Positions 41,989 to 50,961 of a DNA stretch of 64,000 nt are shown here, piece after piece. The stretch is taken from contig NZ_WTYU01000001.1 of assembly GCF_009827615.1 (NCBI RefSeq), forward strand, positions 517,001 through 581,000, written 5' to 3'. The DNA comes from Allopontixanthobacter confluentis (GTDB lineage Bacteria > Pseudomonadota > Alphaproteobacteria > Sphingomonadales > Sphingomonadaceae). Numbering within the stretch: the first letter of the stretch is position 1; every line of letters begins with the position of its first letter. The notes under the pieces were generated by a model that saw nothing but the letters and a program-made list of their open reading frames with translations, was not told the origin of the DNA and made no database searches. The position numbers were made by a program, and so were the translations under genes.

Positions 41989-42902
41989 TGCACATGCGGG
42001 TCGCCGGGATTGAACTGGGCGGGACAAAGACGCTGGTTGTTGCAGGAACCGAAGGACGGATCGAGCAACGCATACGCTTTCCCACCACATCGCCGCACGA
42101 AACTCTCGCACAGGTTTCTGCCGCGCTCCGCGAATTTGATGCAATCAGCCGGATCATGGCAGTCGGCATCGCCAGCTTCGGGCCGATCAGGGTCGATCCG
42201 CGCGCAGCGGATTACGGCACCATACTTGCGACGCCCAAGCCCGGCTGGTCAGGCGCAGACGTCGTCGGTCCCGCACGGATCAGGCAGGACTTACCCATCA
42301 ACATCGATACCGATGTGAACGCGGCAGCACTTGCAGAACACAGGCTCGGCGCCGCACAGGGATGCGCCAATGTGATCTATCTGACCATTGGCACGGGGCT
42401 TGGCGGCGGTATATTGGTAGAGGGAATTCCGGTTCACGGTGTCCTCCATCCTGAGGTTGGACATATCCGAACACGCCGGGCGGCGGGTGATGCTTTTGCG
42501 GGAAACTGTCCGTTTCACAAGGACTGCATCGAAGGTCTGATCAGCGGACCTGCATTAGCCGCGCGATTTGGCTGCGATCCCGCCACCTGTGGTCCGGACG
42601 ATGCAAGGTGGGTGCAAGTTGCGCGTGATCTCGCGGAGCTCCTCGCGATATTGATCCTGACCCATTCACCGCAGCGCATCGTGATCGGCGGCGGGGTTGC
42701 GATTGGCCAGCCTGCGATATTGGAACAGGCAGGCCGGATCCTGCCCGACTTGCTGGCCGGCTATCTGGGCGATTTCGACACGGCGCGGAGCAAGGCCACT
42801 CTCGTCCTCCCCAAACTGATGGAAGACGCCGGACCAATCGGCGCAATGCTCCTCGCTTCGGCTGGTGAAGGTTGTACTCCGGTGCATGGAAAGCTCACAT
42901 AA
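41988..42902 (+). CDS. ROK-family fructokinase
   Basis: A 304-residue sugar kinase. ATP-binding GIELGGTKTLVVAGTE at 7-22, catalytic Asp region INIDTDVNAAALAEHR, phosphate loop IGTGLGGGIL, and a zinc-binding segment HPEVGHIRT followed by CPFHKDCIEGLISG (Cys/His spaced as in bacterial ROK fructokinases). It would phosphorylate fructose produced by the GH68 enzyme. The start overlaps the GH68 stop; an ATG six bases later is an alternative. No terminator was identified downstream. Hexokinase-type glucose kinase is less likely given the operon. Confidence 0.9.
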   Translation: MHMRVAGIELGGTKTLVVAGTEGRIEQRIRFPTTSPHETLAQVSAALREFDAISRIMAVGIASFGPIRVDPRAADYGTILATPKPGWSGADVVGPARIRQDLPINIDTDVNAAALAEHRLGAAQGCANVIYLTIGTGLGGGILVEGIPVHGVLHPEVGHIRTRRAAGDAFAGNCPFHKDCIEGLISGPALAARFGCDPATCGPDDARWVQVARDLAELLAILILTHSPQRIVIGGGVAIGQPAILEQAGRILPDLLAGYLGDFDTARSKATLVLPKLMEDAGPIGAMLLASAGEGCTPVHGKLT

Positions 42903-43439
42903 GTTCGTGTCGGTTAACACGTACATCCACAATCACTTCAACCAGGAACCCACCTCGTGGGCCGACAAACCAACGCGTCCGGCCGCTCAACCGTGTTGGC
43001 CTAAGGGAAGAACTTTAGGGCCTGAGCCAAGCAAAGGGTAGCGGACGCCCTGCCAAGTGCGGAGCGTTTAGCGGCAGACTGGTGCGGCAAATAGCCATGG
43101 GTTGAAGCCTGGCGGCCCGCTCGCGCTGTTCTTCGGCGGATGGATTACGGAGATAACCTTAGCGTCTGGTGCGCGGCGATGGCGTATGTTTCGAACATTA
43201 AAATGAGCGAAATATTTTTCCTTGCGGCGTTAGGTCGGAAAGGAAGGAAGAATGGCTTCTGCGGCGTTAACTGGTCGGCTCAATGCTCCGGCATCAAAAG
43301 GCTGACGCGTGTTGGATGACATGTCGCTCGGGCAGGGCGCCCTGATCTGTTACGATGTCGGCCTCTCCCTGATTGCGCCAGTTTCCAGCCATGCGAATCG
43401 ACTCCGCCTGCGGTCGGCGGTGTCAGGGCAGCAGCCAAT
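42903..43439. other. Intergenic region, nothing recognised
   Basis: About 540 bases after the fructokinase gene. No gene, repeat or clear terminator can be supported. Confidence 0.4.
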
Positions 43440-43934
43440 ATGGACAATGAGATGGCACTCAAGCGGATATATCAAGTCATCGCAAAGACATATTTCATAC
43501 TGGCAACGGTTGCGTTGCTAGTTCTCGCCTTCGTCATCATGTCGGTTGCTATCATCGATGTCATTCAGGAGTTCAGCACCCCGGGACTAAAACCGACAGT
43601 GGTGCTCCAGAGCGTGGGTCTTTTGATCATCGGATTTGCAATTGTCGAGACATCGAACTTCATCGCCGAAGAAGAAATCTTCCAGAAAAGGGAGTTGCGT
43701 TCATCGTCGGAATCGCGCCAGTCCCTAACGGGTTTCGTGACGATAATCGTGATTGCTTCAAGCCTGGAAGCTTTGGTGATGATCTTTTCTGCCAGCCGCC
43801 TGGAAGTGGCAAACACGATATATGCAGCCGTCATATTCTTTGTGGCCATGTTCAGCCTTATTTGCCTTGGTGCTTACCAGTGGTTGTCCAGCCGAATCCG
43901 CGCGGACAATGGGTCGCTGATAAGAACTCAATAG
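43440..43934 (+). CDS. Integral membrane protein, unknown function
   Basis: A 164-residue protein with four predicted membrane helices (about 15-37 YFILATVALLVLAFVIMSVA, 53-72, 96-116, 125-148). A short charged cytoplasmic loop (AEEEIFQKRELRSSSESRQS) separates helices 2 and 3. No catalytic motif. The layout resembles small four-helix proteins of the PsiE type, but the match is not strong enough to name. Stands alone between the sucrose locus and the repair genes. Confidence 0.7.
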   Translation: MDNEMALKRIYQVIAKTYFILATVALLVLAFVIMSVAIIDVIQEFSTPGLKPTVVLQSVGLLIIGFAIVETSNFIAEEEIFQKRELRSSSESRQSLTGFVTIIVIASSLEALVMIFSASRLEVANTIYAAVIFFVAMFSLICLGAYQWLSSRIRADNGSLIRTQ

Positions 43935-44269
43935 GCAGTCCTGGCGTGGCAAGCGTACGGCTGGCCTGCCTGAGCGATCGTCCCACCTAGCGGAGCATGC
44001 TCATCAGCTAATGCAGGACAAAGCACCGCAAGAAGAAACCCGTCAGCCCATTTCGCTATGTCAACTTATCGCCGGAGGTGATCCGCCTGGTGCTGATGAT
44101 GCATGGGCGCCTTACGCTATCGATATATTGACACGCGCGAGAACTCGACACCGCACCAAGAGCAGCAACGTCAGCAATTGGGTCGCTTCCTGTCAGTCTG
44201 CTTTTAGACCTTGGCGCGCCGTTAGCGGACGGTCTCTAACAGTACAATTGCGGTCATTTCAGCAGCGCT
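43935..44269. other. Intergenic region with repeat copy 6
   Basis: Holds dispersed-repeat copy 6 (44170-44206) and short broken frames only. No gene supported. Confidence 0.45.
44170..44206 (+). repeat. Dispersed intergenic repeat, copy 6
   Basis: GTCAGCAATTGGGTCGCTTC then CTGTCAGTCTGCTTTTA; very close to copy 1 over the core AATTGGGTCGCTTCCTG. Confidence 0.75.
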
Positions 44270-45646
44270 CTAGTTCGAGTAAAACTGAGTGGCCCCGTCT
44301 TCAGTCTGCACTTCGCTGAAATCCTGGAGGTCAGGAATTCGACCGAAGGCAATTTTTGCCCCAAGGTAGCCGCCAGGTAGCTCGACCTTGGGGCCGTATG
44401 ACACTGCCGACGGTCCGTGTTTCGCGCGAATCTGATCCATGACATTGCTCAGGCGATCGCGTCTGGCGGGATCATCGGATGCAGTTTGGTTTGATGCAGT
44501 TTGGGTGGGGTCAGCATCCGCCAAACCGGTGAACAGATCACATTGTATCTCAGCGTCAGCCAGCAGCCCGTGAAGCATGACACTGACAGAACTGGGCTTA
44601 AAGCCTGCTTCCTCAACGCTTCGCTGCAATCCCTTGGCAAGCGCTTCTAATAACGCCCGGTCGTTACGAGTGGCAGCGAAGGGAATCTCGCAACTCCAGC
44701 GCAGCTTCTTGCCCTCTCCAAAACGCGCGTGCTCATACGTTCTGCTGCGCATACTGACGGTCATTTTTGAAGCGTTCTGGTCAGATCTGCGAAGCCGCCG
44801 CGCTGCGCTTAAGGTGAGTTGGCGGGCGCATTCACGCACTTTGTCCGGTGTCCGCCAGTCGGGCGGGAGGTTGCGGCTATGTCCAAACATACGCTTGATC
44901 GTCGGCGGCCTTTGCACGTGTAGGCCGTGCAATTCATTCCAGAACCGCTCCCCTTCAACATTACCCCAGATCGCCCGAGCCTGCTTGCGTTCAGTTGCCC
45001 ACAGCGCCTTTACAGAACGGATACCTGCCGCATGGAGGCGCGTTTCTATTCCTTCGGAAACGCCCGGAAGGTCGCGTAGATGCAAATGGTCGATCTGGTC
45101 TGGCAAGTTGTCCGTGCGAAGCTGGACGAACCCGTCCGGCTTGTTCATTTCTGCAGCAATCTTTGCGAGCAATTCGGTGCGGGCAATGCCGATTGAGCAG
45201 GTCAGCACGTCGCTGAGCGTCTCTTCAAGCGTCCGTTTGATTGCCTGCGCAAGCGTTCCGGCATGAGAACCTTCGGAATGGAGCAGGTGGCAGACAACCT
45301 CGTCGATAGAGCGCACCTTCGCTATGGGCACGCAGGCCTCGATGGCTGTCAGAATTTTCTGGTGCAGCCGCACATATGCGTCCGGCCGCGCTACTACGAA
45401 AATCATTGCAGGCGCGATTTCCCGGGCAGCCACGACGGTTGCGCCAGACGGCACGCCCAGTCTCTTGGCCTCCCGGCTCATGGCGATGCACCCCGTGCCA
45501 GGCGAATCCAATGGCACGACACCCACCGGCTTGCCGCGCAACGCCGGATTGAAATGCTGCTCCGCTGACGCAAAGAAGCTGTCAAAGTCGAGATACAACC
45601 TCTGCGCGTCCGCTGCGCTTTCCTCTGTCAGGCGATTCTCGATCAT
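44270..45646 (-). CDS. Y-family (translesion) DNA polymerase
   Basis: A 458-residue polymerase of the UmuC/DinB superfamily, used to copy past DNA lesions. Active-site acidic residues: D20 and D22 (LYLDFDSFFASAEQ) and D115-E116 in RSIDEV. The finger region has GCIAMSREAKRLGVPSGATV; the thumb region has a helix-hairpin-helix (LHLRDLPGVSEGIETRLHAA). The C-terminal ~100 residues are specific (YGPKVELPGGYLGAKIAFGR). It is longer than typical DinB and lacks a UmuD neighbour, so it probably acts alone. Divergent from the photolyase gene. Confidence 0.9.
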   Translation of the reverse strand: MIENRLTEESAADAQRLYLDFDSFFASAEQHFNPALRGKPVGVVPLDSPGTGCIAMSREAKRLGVPSGATVVAAREIAPAMIFVVARPDAYVRLHQKILTAIEACVPIAKVRSIDEVVCHLLHSEGSHAGTLAQAIKRTLEETLSDVLTCSIGIARTELLAKIAAEMNKPDGFVQLRTDNLPDQIDHLHLRDLPGVSEGIETRLHAAGIRSVKALWATERKQARAIWGNVEGERFWNELHGLHVQRPPTIKRMFGHSRNLPPDWRTPDKVRECARQLTLSAARRLRRSDQNASKMTVSMRSRTYEHARFGEGKKLRWSCEIPFAATRNDRALLEALAKGLQRSVEEAGFKPSSVSVMLHGLLADAEIQCDLFTGLADADPTQTASNQTASDDPARRDRLSNVMDQIRAKHGPSAVSYGPKVELPGGYLGAKIAFGRIPDLQDFSEVQTEDGATQFYSN

Positions 45647-45834
45647 TCTGACGAACTAGAACAGAAATAGAACACCGGCAATTGGAACCGGCGACTGAAT
45701 GGGAGATTGTTCCTGATGAAGAGGTATCCGCCTGGGTCATGTAATGCGGGGCCTCTCATATCCGATAGACCGCACGCTCAGGCTTGTCCCGATCTGCACG
45801 CGTCAGATCAATTGCCAATCACGAAAGTGCCATC

Positions 45835-47328
45835 ATGAGCCGACTCCCGATTGAATTTCTGAACGACGAATTGGCCGGGCGGGCGACGCGTTTGAACGAC
45901 GCCCCCGTCGAAACCGACGGCAAATATGTACTCGTATGGCTGCAACAGACCCTGCGCGGCGATGACCACCCCGCGATTGATGCCGGCGTTCAGATTGCCA
46001 ACGAACTGGGAATACCGGCGCTCGTCTATCATGGGTTGCGAGAAGATTACCCGCACGCCTCTGCCAGGCTTCACGCCTTCATCATTGGGGCGAGCCGCGA
46101 AATGGGCAGAACACTTCGCGAGCGCGGCATTGCCTGTGTGCAGCATGTTGAACGTCCATCATCGAAGGTAAAGGGCCTCGTTTACAAGCTGGCAGATGAC
46201 GCTGCCTGTGTGGTCACGGATGCGCATGCGACTTTCGTGGGGAACTGGCAGGCGCACCGGTTTGCAGAAAAGTCCGTCAAGGCAGTGCTGGCGGTCGATG
46301 CGACGCGGCTGGTTCCACACAAATTGCTGCCGTCAGGATTAAGCGCGACGAAGGCTTTTCGCGCTGCCCACGGACCTTTGCGTGACCAGTGTCTGGCGGC
46401 CCGCGCTCAGATAGATCCGCACGTTGCACCCTACGATGGGCCTTTGCCGTATCAACCCGATTATCTGGCGGATCTGAATGATGACGCGGTCGCGAAACTG
46501 GTCGCCGAATGCCGCATCGATCAGTCACTTCCCGTGAGCGTGGAGCATCCGGCTAAGGCAGCCGGAGTCCAGCAGAGGATCACTGCGCTGACCGGTTCAA
46601 TCATCACGCGCTACAAATGGACCCGTAACAATCCGGCAGAAACCGGGGCTGGAAGCCAGCTGTCGCCTTACCTCCATTTTGGCATGACCAGCCCATTCGA
46701 GATAATGCGCGCAATAGATGCAGCAGACGTAACGAAGACGGTCCGCCACAAATTTGTGGACGAGTTGCTCACCTGGCGTGAATGGTGCCACTGGCGCGTG
46801 ACGGAAAAGCCGGAGCTTATCGGTTACCAGTCGCTGCCAACAGCCGCGAAAAAGACGATGGAGGCGCATGCCAGTGACCCGCGTGAGATCGTGCCACTCA
46901 GCGACTTGATACATGGCAAGACGCCGGACGAAACCTGGAACGCCGCGCAGCGCCAGTGGCTGGCCACAGGATGGATGCACAATAATTTGCGGATGTACTG
47001 GGCCAAGCAAATACTCGGATGGACCGAAAGCCCGCAGATGGCCTGGGCTACTGCGTGCTATCTGAACGACCGCATTTCGCTGGATGGCCGCGACCCGGCG
47101 ACTTATGTGATGATGCGTTGGGCATTTGGCGAAGCTCGCCCCGCCTACAGCGAGCAGCCGATCTACGGATGGATCAGCACAAAGGGCGATAGTGCGCTGC
47201 GCAAGCGCGCAGGAGTGCCTCAGTGGCTAAGCAATATGGCCTCAGCGCAGGTGCCAGAGATTTCGGTTCCTGAAACCAGCGATTGGGCCTCGATGTATAT
47301 AGAACGCGCTTTCAGCACCCCTTCCTGA
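45835..47328 (+). CDS. Class II CPD DNA photolyase
   Basis: A 497-residue flavoprotein that uses light to split cyclobutane pyrimidine dimers. The class II signature is clear: LTWREWCHWRV, ATGWMHNNLRMYWAKQILGW (FAD pocket) and CYLNDRISLDGRDPATYVMM, with TRYKWTRNNPAETGAGSQLS in the FAD-binding start. The N-terminal Rossmann domain (VLVWLQQTLRGDDHPAIDAG) is complete. The ATG at 45835 begins MSRLPIEFLND; an upstream in-frame TTG would add 17 residues. It sits beside a divergent Y-family polymerase, so both repair genes share one intergenic region. Confidence 0.92.
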   Translation: MSRLPIEFLNDELAGRATRLNDAPVETDGKYVLVWLQQTLRGDDHPAIDAGVQIANELGIPALVYHGLREDYPHASARLHAFIIGASREMGRTLRERGIACVQHVERPSSKVKGLVYKLADDAACVVTDAHATFVGNWQAHRFAEKSVKAVLAVDATRLVPHKLLPSGLSATKAFRAAHGPLRDQCLAARAQIDPHVAPYDGPLPYQPDYLADLNDDAVAKLVAECRIDQSLPVSVEHPAKAAGVQQRITALTGSIITRYKWTRNNPAETGAGSQLSPYLHFGMTSPFEIMRAIDAADVTKTVRHKFVDELLTWREWCHWRVTEKPELIGYQSLPTAAKKTMEAHASDPREIVPLSDLIHGKTPDETWNAAQRQWLATGWMHNNLRMYWAKQILGWTESPQMAWATACYLNDRISLDGRDPATYVMMRWAFGEARPAYSEQPIYGWISTKGDSALRKRAGVPQWLSNMASAQVPEISVPETSDWASMYIERAFSTPS

Positions 47329-47552
47329 GAGAACATCAAATCAAGCGCGCGACATTCATGGCGAGAAAATTTATCGAGATGACATAAGCCGGTTGTTCCA
47401 ATTTCAGGCTCAGCAGGATGGGACGTCCTCGCAAAAGATTACCTCGCTGATGTCGAAGCCACTTCGCCCATTCCGTGTGCGATTGCATACTCGTCGTTGT
47501 GATCAACCAAGTGGCGAGGGGGCCATAAGTCGGTTTCATGCGTTACCCTCAC

Positions 47553-48344
47553 ATGACCATGCACCACACGCGTACTGGCCGCGGTAAACCCCTTTTACTT
47601 GTCCACGGGCTGGGCGGGACCTGTCACTCCTGGGATACGATCCTGCCGGCACTTGCCGAAACAAGGGAAGTCATCACCCTGGATTTGCCTGGTCACGGGC
47701 AGACACCTGCGGAACCAGACAGCGGCACATTTGACGGACTGGCGCGTAGCTTGGATAGTTGGCTCGGCGATGAGGGTCTGAGAGACGTTGATATGGTTGG
47801 CAGCTCGATGGGAGCCCGGCTGGTGCTGGAGATGGCGCGACGCGGTCACGCCGGCGCGGTTGTCGCCCTGGATCCGGGCGGCTTCTGGCAGGGGTGGGAG
47901 CGTATGTTCTTCAGAACCACCATAACGGCATCTATTGCGCTGGTTAGGGCACTCAGGCCGGCACTACCCGCCATCACTCGCAATGTTGCAAGTCGGACCG
48001 CGCTTTTGGCCCAGCTTTCCGCGAAACCGTGGGCGCTCGATCCTGCGTTCATCGCTAAGGAACTCAGGGCATTGGCAGATACGCGCACAATCGGATCGCT
48101 CGTGAAGGATCTTGCCAACGGCGACAATCAGAAGGGCTCCGCGAATACGCCCGCGCCAATTACAATCGGCTGGGGCCGCAAGGACCGGCTGTGCCTGCCG
48201 CAGCAGGCGCAACGTGCGACAGCGGCATTCCCCAAGGCAGCGATGCACTGGTTTGACCATAGCGGACATTTCCCGATGTGGGATCAGCCTGAGGAAACAG
48301 TGCGCGTGATCCTGGATGCGACTAGCCGCCAGCTATCTACATGA
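47553..48344 (+). CDS. Alpha/beta-fold hydrolase
   Basis: A ~263-residue alpha/beta hydrolase. Oxyanion region LLLVHGLGGTCHSW, nucleophile elbow VGSSMGARLVLE (Ser of G-x-S-x-G), Asp in IGWGRKDRLCLP and His in WFDHSGHFPMWDQPEETVRV complete the triad. No signal peptide, so cytoplasmic. The substrate is unknown. An ATG 15 bases upstream (47538) is an alternative start. It stands between the photolyase and TetR genes, transcribed the same way, with a spacing of over 200 bases on each side, so it is probably independent. Confidence 0.85.
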   Translation: MTMHHTRTGRGKPLLLVHGLGGTCHSWDTILPALAETREVITLDLPGHGQTPAEPDSGTFDGLARSLDSWLGDEGLRDVDMVGSSMGARLVLEMARRGHAGAVVALDPGGFWQGWERMFFRTTITASIALVRALRPALPAITRNVASRTALLAQLSAKPWALDPAFIAKELRALADTRTIGSLVKDLANGDNQKGSANTPAPITIGWGRKDRLCLPQQAQRATAAFPKAAMHWFDHSGHFPMWDQPEETVRVILDATSRQLST

Positions 48345-48581
48345 CATTCCCGCTAGCTTGCTAGAACCTCGAAAGCTCGAGTGATAGTTTGACCCGGCAA
48401 TGGCCCTTCGCTGGTCATTAGCTGCTGGTTGGCTACTGGCGCATGCCTGGCTTCGGAATAGCGTCACGAAGTGGTTCGGTAGCCGACTGACTTTTTTCTG
48501 GCACTAAACTGTAAGATGTGGCGTGGTATGCCGCAATGCTGGGTCGCTCCGCATAGGAGAAGCGCGCGGCCGTGTTCGTTA

Positions 48582-48599
48582 ATTCAACAGCCATTGAAT
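48582..48599. promoter_or_regulatory. Candidate TetR operator
   Basis: Inverted repeat ATTCAA-CAGCCA-TTGAAT, 44 bases before the TetR-family start codon. Position and symmetry suit an autoregulatory operator for the efflux operon; no footprint-like conservation could be checked. Confidence 0.4.
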
Positions 48600-48643
48600 A
48601 TTCCGCTGTCTGGCGCTATGTTGCGCCGCACAAGGAACGGGCA

Positions 48644-49279
48644 ATGGCTGAACGACGCGGGCGTGGACGCCCGATTGAAACAGATACGGATGCGGATACC
48701 GGCACGGCAATAGCTGGCGCCGCGCTGCAACGCTTCGCTGCGCAAGGGTTCGAAGCGACGTCCCTGCGCGAAATTGCGGCGGATGCCGGCGTGGACGTTG
48801 CCCTTATTTCCTATCGGTTTGGCGGCAAGCAGGGCTTGTGGAAGGCCATTGTCACACAGGCGGCCGACAATTTGCGGATCACGCTGGAGAGCGCATTGCA
48901 AGGCATGAGCGCCGCCACCGCCCATGACCGGTTGAGAAACTCAGCGCGAATTTTCCTTGCCTATCTGCTTGACCGCCCGGAAATGCCGCGTCTGTTGCTG
49001 CGCGATATCACTATCGAGAGCGAACGATCGCAGTGGCTTCTTGAAACGCTGTCGCTGCCGCTCCACCGCCATTTCATCGCCTTGGCTGAGGCCGCTGCGC
49101 AAGAACGCTCGGACGAAACTGCGCATCTCCAGTTCCGCGTAGCCAACTTCATCTATTCCGCCGCCAGCATGGTGGCCCGGCGAGAACGCCTTGGGAAGCT
49201 GGTCGATGGAATTGATAGTGACGCCGCATTTGCTGCCGCCCTTGAGGCCACTCTGGTCGAGGGATCGCTGGCATTATGA
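48644..49279 (+). CDS. TetR-family regulator of the efflux operon
   Basis: A 211-residue repressor-type protein. The N-terminal helix-turn-helix is GAALQRFAAQGFEATSLREI followed by AADAGVDVALISYRFGGKQG; the C-terminal ~140 residues are the variable ligand-binding helical domain (ARIFLAYLLDRPEMPRLLLR). The ATG at 48644 begins MAERRGRGRPIE and is preceded by AAGGAACGG. It overlaps the efflux permease gene by four bases (ATGA), so it is the first gene of the four-gene efflux operon and probably its repressor. Confidence 0.9.
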   Translation: MAERRGRGRPIETDTDADTGTAIAGAALQRFAAQGFEATSLREIAADAGVDVALISYRFGGKQGLWKAIVTQAADNLRITLESALQGMSAATAHDRLRNSARIFLAYLLDRPEMPRLLLRDITIESERSQWLLETLSLPLHRHFIALAEAAAQERSDETAHLQFRVANFIYSAASMVARRERLGKLVDGIDSDAAFAAALEATLVEGSLAL

Positions 49280-50961
49280 TCGACCGCGGGCCTTTGGTGG
49301 ACACGGTGGATGGGTACCGGTTCAAGCCGCATGAAATGCCGATCCTGCCCGGATCCCCGGCCAACCCGGACCACCCCCCGGCAAGGCGGGCGGCCTATCT
49401 GGCAATCGGCGTATTCATGGGCCTGATAGGGGGCGCGCAGAACGGCTTCCTTATCGCAAATTCGCAAAGCTTGCAGGCCGAATTCACGCTGACACCAGTG
49501 GAAACAGGCTGGCTGACCGTGGCTTTCTATTCGACCTATGCCACGATGAGCATGCTCCTGTTCCGCGTGCGGCAGGAATTCGGGATACAGCCCTTCGTTC
49601 GCTGGGCCATGGCCGGGCTTGTGCTGGCCAATTTCGTGCAATTGGTCGGGACGGGGTATCACGCAGAACTGGCCGCGCGGGCGGTTGCGGGGATCACGGC
49701 CAGCGGATTGTCCGCTCTTGCCATCTATTACCTTATGCAGGGTCTGCCACCGGCCCTGCGCGTCGGGGGGCTGGTTATTTCGCTCGGCCTTACGCAGATA
49801 GCCGTCCCGCTTACCCGTGCGCTGTCGCCTGCGCTGATGGTGGATGGCGACATTACCCATGTGTTCCAGTTCCAGTTCGCGCTGTCGCTGCTGGGCTTCG
49901 GCATGGTCTACCTGCTCCGCCTGCCGCCCGGCATTCGCAAGAAAACCTTCGAGACGCTCGACCTGCCGAGCATCACGCTGTTCATTATCGGCGTTGCGGC
50001 CCTCTGCGCGTTTCTGATCCAGGGGCGGATCCAGTGGTGGGACACGCCGTGGCTTGGCTATACCCTAGTGGTGGCCATCTTCGGCCTCGGTGGCTGCTTC
50101 CTGATCGAATTCAATCGCAAGACCCCGATGCTGGATCTCAGCTGGCTTTCCAGCCGGTCGATCCTCGCCCTTGCGCTGGTCGGCGCGTCTGTTCGGATAC
50201 TTGTCGCCGAACAGGGCTTCGGGGCGAGCGGCATGTTCGTCGCGCTCGGCTACGGCAATGAACAATTGACCGGCTATTTCTGGATACTCGCCGGTGCAGC
50301 GCTCGCCGGAATGGTCCTGTCGGTGATCCGGCTCGATCCCACGGACCTTACCCGCCCGGTGCTTTTCGCGATTCTCGTCATCGGCGCGGCCGCCTTTGCC
50401 GATACAAGGACAGGGGTGATGACACGCCCGCAGGATCTTTACCTGACCCAGGCTGCCATCGCTTTTGGCGCGGTGTTCGCCATGGGGCCGATCATGATGG
50501 AAGGCATGCTCCGCGCGCTTGCAGCGGGGCAGAATTATGTCATCAGCTTCATTGCGGTTTTCTCACTTTCGCAATCGGTGGGCGGCCTTGCTGGTATCTC
50601 GCTTCTGTCCGCCTTCCACACAGTGCGCCTGAAGACGCATCTGATCGATGCGGGAAACACGCTGACGCTGGCCAACCAGCAATTGGCACAGGCGCTGGGC
50701 AATGCCGCCCGCAGCGTGGCACCGGTCCAGAGTGACCCGGCGCTGCAACAGCAGGTCGCGGCATCCACCATCTCGCAAGACGTGGGCCGCGAAGCCGCAG
50801 TGCTGGCTTTCAATGACGTTTTCTTTCTCATCGGCACCTTGTCGGCGGTGACTTTCGCCGTGGTTTTCGTGCCGTGGCTCATCAACAAGTTCCGCGGGAC
50901 AAACCCGCTCGCCAAGGAACTGGCCTTCATGGAGGCCATGCTCGCAAGGACCAGGCAATGA
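49276..50961 (+). CDS. DHA2-type MFS drug efflux permease (EmrB-like)
   Basis: A 561-residue inner-membrane exporter with about 14 helices (first AAYLAIGVFMGLIGGAQNGF; last FLIGTLSAVTFAVVFVPWLI), the 14-helix DHA2 family to which EmrB belongs. A soluble N-terminal ~35 residues precedes the first helix. It probably pumps hydrophobic compounds or organic anions by proton antiport, together with the membrane-fusion protein and NodT-type channel encoded next. Overlaps both neighbours by ATGA. The drug substrate is not predictable. Confidence 0.9.
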   Translation: MIDRGPLVDTVDGYRFKPHEMPILPGSPANPDHPPARRAAYLAIGVFMGLIGGAQNGFLIANSQSLQAEFTLTPVETGWLTVAFYSTYATMSMLLFRVRQEFGIQPFVRWAMAGLVLANFVQLVGTGYHAELAARAVAGITASGLSALAIYYLMQGLPPALRVGGLVISLGLTQIAVPLTRALSPALMVDGDITHVFQFQFALSLLGFGMVYLLRLPPGIRKKTFETLDLPSITLFIIGVAALCAFLIQGRIQWWDTPWLGYTLVVAIFGLGGCFLIEFNRKTPMLDLSWLSSRSILALALVGASVRILVAEQGFGASGMFVALGYGNEQLTGYFWILAGAALAGMVLSVIRLDPTDLTRPVLFAILVIGAAAFADTRTGVMTRPQDLYLTQAAIAFGAVFAMGPIMMEGMLRALAAGQNYVISFIAVFSLSQSVGGLAGISLLSAFHTVRLKTHLIDAGNTLTLANQQLAQALGNAARSVAPVQSDPALQQQVAASTISQDVGREAAVLAFNDVFFLIGTLSAVTFAVVFVPWLINKFRGTNPLAKELAFMEAMLARTRQ

